Source: Toxorhynchites rutilus septentrionalis (lineage: Eukaryota > Arthropoda > Insecta > Diptera > Culicidae). Taken from it: a DNA stretch of 64,000 nucleotides. A program made the position numbers and the translations under genes. The stretch is from the NCBI RefSeq assembly GCF_029784135.1, contig NC_073746.1, positions 51,358,393-51,422,392 of the forward strand, given 5' to 3'. The stretch's first letter is position 1. Each line of letters opens with the position of its first letter. A model generated the notes under the pieces. It was given only the letters and a program-made list of their open reading frames with translations. It was not told the origin of the DNA and ran no database searches. Shown in pieces: positions 60,093 to 64,000 of the stretch.

Positions 60093-63000
60093 ATGGGATT
60101 GCGTAAAGTGACGCTCGGAGGACATCTTTCATTTCTTTTTCTATATGTCCTATCAGAAGTTGTTCACATCAATGGCAAAAGTGAGTGTTAAACTGTTGCT
60201 TTTACAAATTATATTCTACTATAGACAATACATGCTTGCCTAAAAGAAAAGGATACATTACGCGTGAAAATAACCATTTGTTTAGTATCCTTGTATATGA
60301 CAAAGATCTGGTAATCACAAAAACGGATTATGAAATATCCCTGGATGGTTCACAGAAACACAGTTTTCAAATCAAACGTTGGCGATCGTAGCGAAAAAAT
60401 GTTAAATTTTTGATTGCATGAAAAGTTGAACTTTTGTTGTGCTCGCATAATGTATAAATTGGTGGAACGTGTAACCGCATTATTCGCAGAACATTTATCT
60501 CCAAAGTGTACGCTGTTGTGATTTCCATACTCTGTAATCATCGCAATAGTCGTTTTTATAAAGTACTTTAATCGGGCATTATATCATACATAGCAAATAG
60601 ATCATCACATTCCCCGGGTTTTATGAGGCTTTGACAGCAATAGAGCAAAATTTCGCAGTTCACCTATAACTCTGCATGTTTTTTTTTTAATAATTTGATT
60701 ATGTATATTATTCTTTTATATCATGAAAAAAAGCCTAACGATGGTGAAAAATAATTTAAACACAAATATAATTTTTCATTCGTTTTGCCACACTTCAAAT
60801 TTTATTTTATTTATTTCTGTCCGTCTCCGTCAACTATTCTTTTCTACAAATCCTGCCGGTCGTTTTCGTTGAACGTATGCTGACGGGTCGTTACGTTGCC
60901 GGTGTATGTGAATGTTTTCATGTGAATTGCATGGTAGAATAACTGACGTAACGGAACGTGACGGGACGTGAACGTGACGTGGATGTTGTATGTGAATCGC
61001 ACTTAAATCGGATATGACATCAAAACGAAAGAAAGTGCTTCCAGATCCAAAGTATGCTCATGAGCACACTTGACAATTACGAATTAAATACATGATAAAT
61101 GCTATTTTATTCATACGAGATCAGTTAAACTTCCATTTTCGAAAAGTAAATTCTTAGTTGTTACATTTATTCATACCAAACGTAGTAAAAACTCAATCTC
61201 ATTACTCGTAAACAGGCTTTTCCGTATTGAAATTATGCGTAAAAACATGATTTAGGGACATTCGAAAAGGTAACCAGATTATTGCTCATTAACCCTTTCC
61301 CGTAAAACATCGAGTCTCACTCGTGGTGTACTTGCATAACATAGGGCGCTAGAACGATCAACAGAGTAGTGAAATCACTTGATGTGTGACGTATTAAATA
61401 ATACGAGAAGGGGTTAAAACATTTTTCTACTTGCGTAACGAATGATCGTGAATTCAATCCTAGGATACCCGTTGATCTTCTAATTAGTTTTTTGAAGTTA
61501 GAGATGGAATGAAGTTTGTAGTACATAGCTCCAAATGATGACAGAATTCACCTATTGACAAATTTAGAAATGAAACGAAAATTACCTGACGATCGAATTT
61601 GTACGTTGTTACCCGCATCATTCTCTCGTAGCACTGTACAGACCCCGAATTGCTGTTTTTGCTTTAAAGACAACAGTGCTCCCGTGGCCGAGTGGTTGGT
61701 GTCACATCTAACATACGGGGGGTTCGGGTTCGATTCTCGTCCTAGTCGAGGGAATTTTTCGTCAAAGAAATTTCCTCCGACTTGCACTGTGGCCACGCGT
61801 ATTCTAGAAATTGCCACTCAGAATGTACTGAAGGCGTGTTATTTGGCATAGAAACCTCAACTAAGTACTAATAAAAATGACGCAAGTAATACTACGTTGA
61901 GACGGCGAAGTTCCTGTGGGAACGTTAGTGCCATTTAAGAAGAAGAAGAAATAACAACAGATTATCATTGAAGTGGAAGCTCTCATGCGTACCGAGTGTC
62001 AAAGCTTCAACAAAAACAGGGACATTATTCTCGTTCACTAACGTATTGTCCATTGGAAATGATTCAAATTGCGATCCCACGGTCTGGCAACTAATAATTA
62101 TTTAACAAGCCCGAAAATTGGGGAAAAGCGTGAGCCAAGTAGTGCTTTAAAATTATTCCAACAATTCTGGTATCTGAGAATGGAACATTGGTCAATAAAC
62201 GAATCAATAATAATAGATCTGATGAATGCTGAATTTTCCTTTATTAGTGGGTATGTGGAGTTCTGTTACAATTGTTTCATGATGGTGAGAAGAAAACGTC
62301 TCATTAGCAACATTGATTCAATGTTCTTAGTTTATGAATTTCATGATCAAAACATCATCTTGTTCAGCTGATTCCGCCAACAGTTAGAATTTCATGGAAA
62401 TAATATCTCTTAAAAACCCACTGTAAGTCAATGTCAAAAAATACAATTACAAAATCAAATTATAATTATATTAACTACACAAGCTATTTGTAATCTACAA
62501 TCAGATTGTAGTTTTGGAAGTAAAAGTAGAAGATGGATGAAAATATTTTCAGCAACAGAAAGGCGGTCATCAAAAAACAATGTTAAACAAAATATATGCT
62601 AGAAGTACTAGTACACATCTTTTTTTAAATATGTTGGTCACAATAGGTAAATCGTTGAAGAGTAACTATTAAATCACTTATTACGTTCGTATTCCAGCAC
62701 ACTCAATCATTGAAAGCGAAAACGGTGGCGGTATGGTTTATTACAGCGGAACTGCCACGTCAAGGCCTGAGCCCAAAGCGCTGTATCGAATCAATTGTCC
62801 CGAACAGAGTGAGTGTCTTCCACTGACAGAGTGTCCCGACCTACTGCTGGAGGCCGCCCGGCAATGCCTTCGCGGAGATTTCACCCTATCTTGTGGGGTC
62901 AACGAACTGGAGCCCCACGTGTGCTGTCCACGGCAGCAAAAGTTCGACGATCGAAACGACGTCGGATGCGGAAAAAGCATCGTACAAGGGGACTTCTACA

Positions 63001-63984
63001 ACGGCCTAGGGGCATACCCCTTCGTGGCACGGATTGGATTCAAAAGTAAGTAGAGCTGAATAATCTAACCGATGCGTGTGAAAACGGTAGTAGTTTGGAC
63101 GGAGAACGAAGGTTGATTCGACCATTTAACGGACAATACATTACGGCTTATGCAAATCTGCCCTCATAATGGGGCTACTAATTGCCGCTTTTACAACTGT
63201 TCTACTATTATGCGCGACCAGGAACATCATTGAACAATTCCACTGCCAATGTGGCTCTCACTGGCGGGTGATTTTGCGTGACTGCTCTGTATAATTTCCA
63301 CATGTCGTCGATGAGCTTATCCGACACAGACTATGTCGCACCCGCTAGAACCATGATCCACTTGTGTAGAACATGAATGATAACATTGCATAATGCAGTT
63401 TCAAAGAATTGATTTGTGTATATAATTTTTATTGGTGGAATATTGCAACATCAAACTGACGTTATTTTTTCATATTTTTTTTCAGACACGAAAACCGGAG
63501 GTTTTATTTATCCATGCTCCGGTTCGATTATCGCACGGCAAATTATACTGACGACAGCACATTGCGCACTGGCTAAAGCTGATAACTATCGATTGTAAGT
63601 AAATAGAACAATTGTACCATGAAAAACCGGGGGGATAATTGTGACAGTCGTATGGAAAAATTGCAACCACGATTTCACGATTTCAAGGTTAACACGAATT
63701 TACGTACCAACACTCCATACCGGCGGATGTTGGGGGGTGGATAAATGTTTCGAGTAATGATGTACTGATGTCATCGACATCGTTTACCATTTCTTACAGA
63801 TCATCCGTGCGAATCGGCGACTACGACACACGCACGGATCCGGACTGCGGAAGTACCGGATTTTGTGCTCCAGCAGCCATCAATCATGCCGTAAGCCAAA
63901 TAATTGTACATCCAGACTACGTGGACGGCCAATATCACCATGACATTGCACTGCTGGTGCTGAGAACGCCAATTAATTATACAG
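60093..63984 (+). CDS. Clip-domain serine protease (first four coding exons, 3' end missing)
   Basis: Coding exons: 60093-60180, 62698-63045, 63486-63594, 63800-63984, all with GT/AG borders and matching phases; the gene continues past the window. The start is ATG at 60093, followed by a signal peptide (GGHLSFLFLYVLSEVV, about residues 9-24). The clip domain has C63, C69, C75, C95 and the pair C105-C106, plus an extra C86. The chymotrypsin-like domain starts near C120 (GCGKSIVQGDFYNG) with the catalytic His in TTAHC (H171) and Asp in HHDIALL (D230); the Ser exon is outside. Clip proteases act in insect hemolymph cascades (melanisation, Toll activation). The usual Arg/Lys directly before the I/V-V-G-G activation site is not seen (KSIVQG), so the group (CLIPA-E) is undecided. 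Intron 1 (2.5 kb) holds a piggyBac-type MITE and a Feilai copy. Confidence 0.9.
60823..61006 (+). repeat. Dispersed repeat, copy 2
   Basis: Same orientation and close identity to 55192-55372, with a short extra GACGGGACGTG near 60960-60970. Confidence 0.65.
61293..61413. mobile_element. piggyBac-type MITE, 121 bp
   Basis: TTAA at 61289-61292 and 61414-61417 flanks inverted ends CCCTTTCCCGTA and (read inward) CCCCTTCTCGTA. Confidence 0.7.
61677..61953 (+). mobile_element. Feilai SINE, copy 3
   Basis: Plus orientation: head CCCGTGGCCGAGTGGTTGG, B box GGTTCGATTCTCG, body GACTTGCACTGTGGCCACGC and tail AAGAAGAAGAAATA. ACAACAG flanks it (61670-61676 and 61954-61960). In sense orientation in the protease intron. 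Confidence 0.88.
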
Positions 63985-64000
63985 GTAAATGCATGCTAAA

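Larger units (their letters stand above)
60181..62697 (+). other. Clip-protease intron 1
   Basis: Donor GTGAGTGT, acceptor CGTTCGTATTCCAG. Contains the 184-bp dispersed repeat (60823-61006), a piggyBac-type MITE (61293-61413) and Feilai copy 3 (61677-61953). The rest is AT-rich without recognised features. Confidence 0.7.

Overview
The window looks like mosquito nuclear DNA, most likely Aedes (Ae. aegypti or a close relative). It is AT-rich and gene-poor, with long introns full of degraded transposons. It carries several copies of a tRNA-derived SINE that matches Feilai of Aedes: an A/B-box head, a shared body and a GAAGAAG-type tail, three of them with flanking target-site duplications. The host genes have short insect-type exons with GT/AG borders.

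Three host protein-coding genes can be supported. (1) 7661-8768, minus: the large central exon of an ENTPD5/6-type (CD39-family) ectonucleoside diphosphohydrolase; both ends of the gene lie outside recognisable sequence. (2) 28006-41179, plus: a complete seven-exon ethanolamine-phosphate cytidylyltransferase (Pect/PCYT2) of the CDP-ethanolamine (Kennedy) pathway, with a 7.75-kb first intron. (3) 60093-63984, plus: the first four coding exons of a secreted clip-domain serine protease; the catalytic-serine exon lies beyond the right edge.

Other coding remnants are: 1-1002, the C-terminal end of a non-LTR retrotransposon with a CCHC knuckle and restriction-like endonuclease; 1200-3090, decayed histone H2A and H2B pseudogenes that still carry the histone 3' stem-loop and purine-rich downstream element; 30018-30690, an RTE-like reverse transcriptase relic; 39345-39690, a LINE gag/endonuclease relic; 44080-44705, another LINE reverse-transcriptase end; 47432-48325, an intact PHD-finger ORF, probably from a BEL/Pao element; 56710-57297, a broken Harbinger Myb/SANT gene; and 57950-59062, a mariner transposase pseudogene split by a MITE.

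Most of the remaining sequence is DNA-transposon material: piggyBac-type MITEs with TTAA borders (one holding a roughly 220-bp TA microsatellite), Harbinger-type elements with 3-bp duplications, hAT and pogo-like ends, Helitron-like ends, a 2.8-kb terminal-inverted-repeat element (21767-24597) with two possible spliced genes of unknown type, and a 4.5-kb structure (50538-55029) in which two near-identical 846-bp direct repeats flank a foldback element. A dispersed family marked by a 16-bp palindrome recurs at eight sites. The strongest host-gene observations are a 63-nt stop-free intron and an in-frame alternative acceptor, both in the Pect gene.
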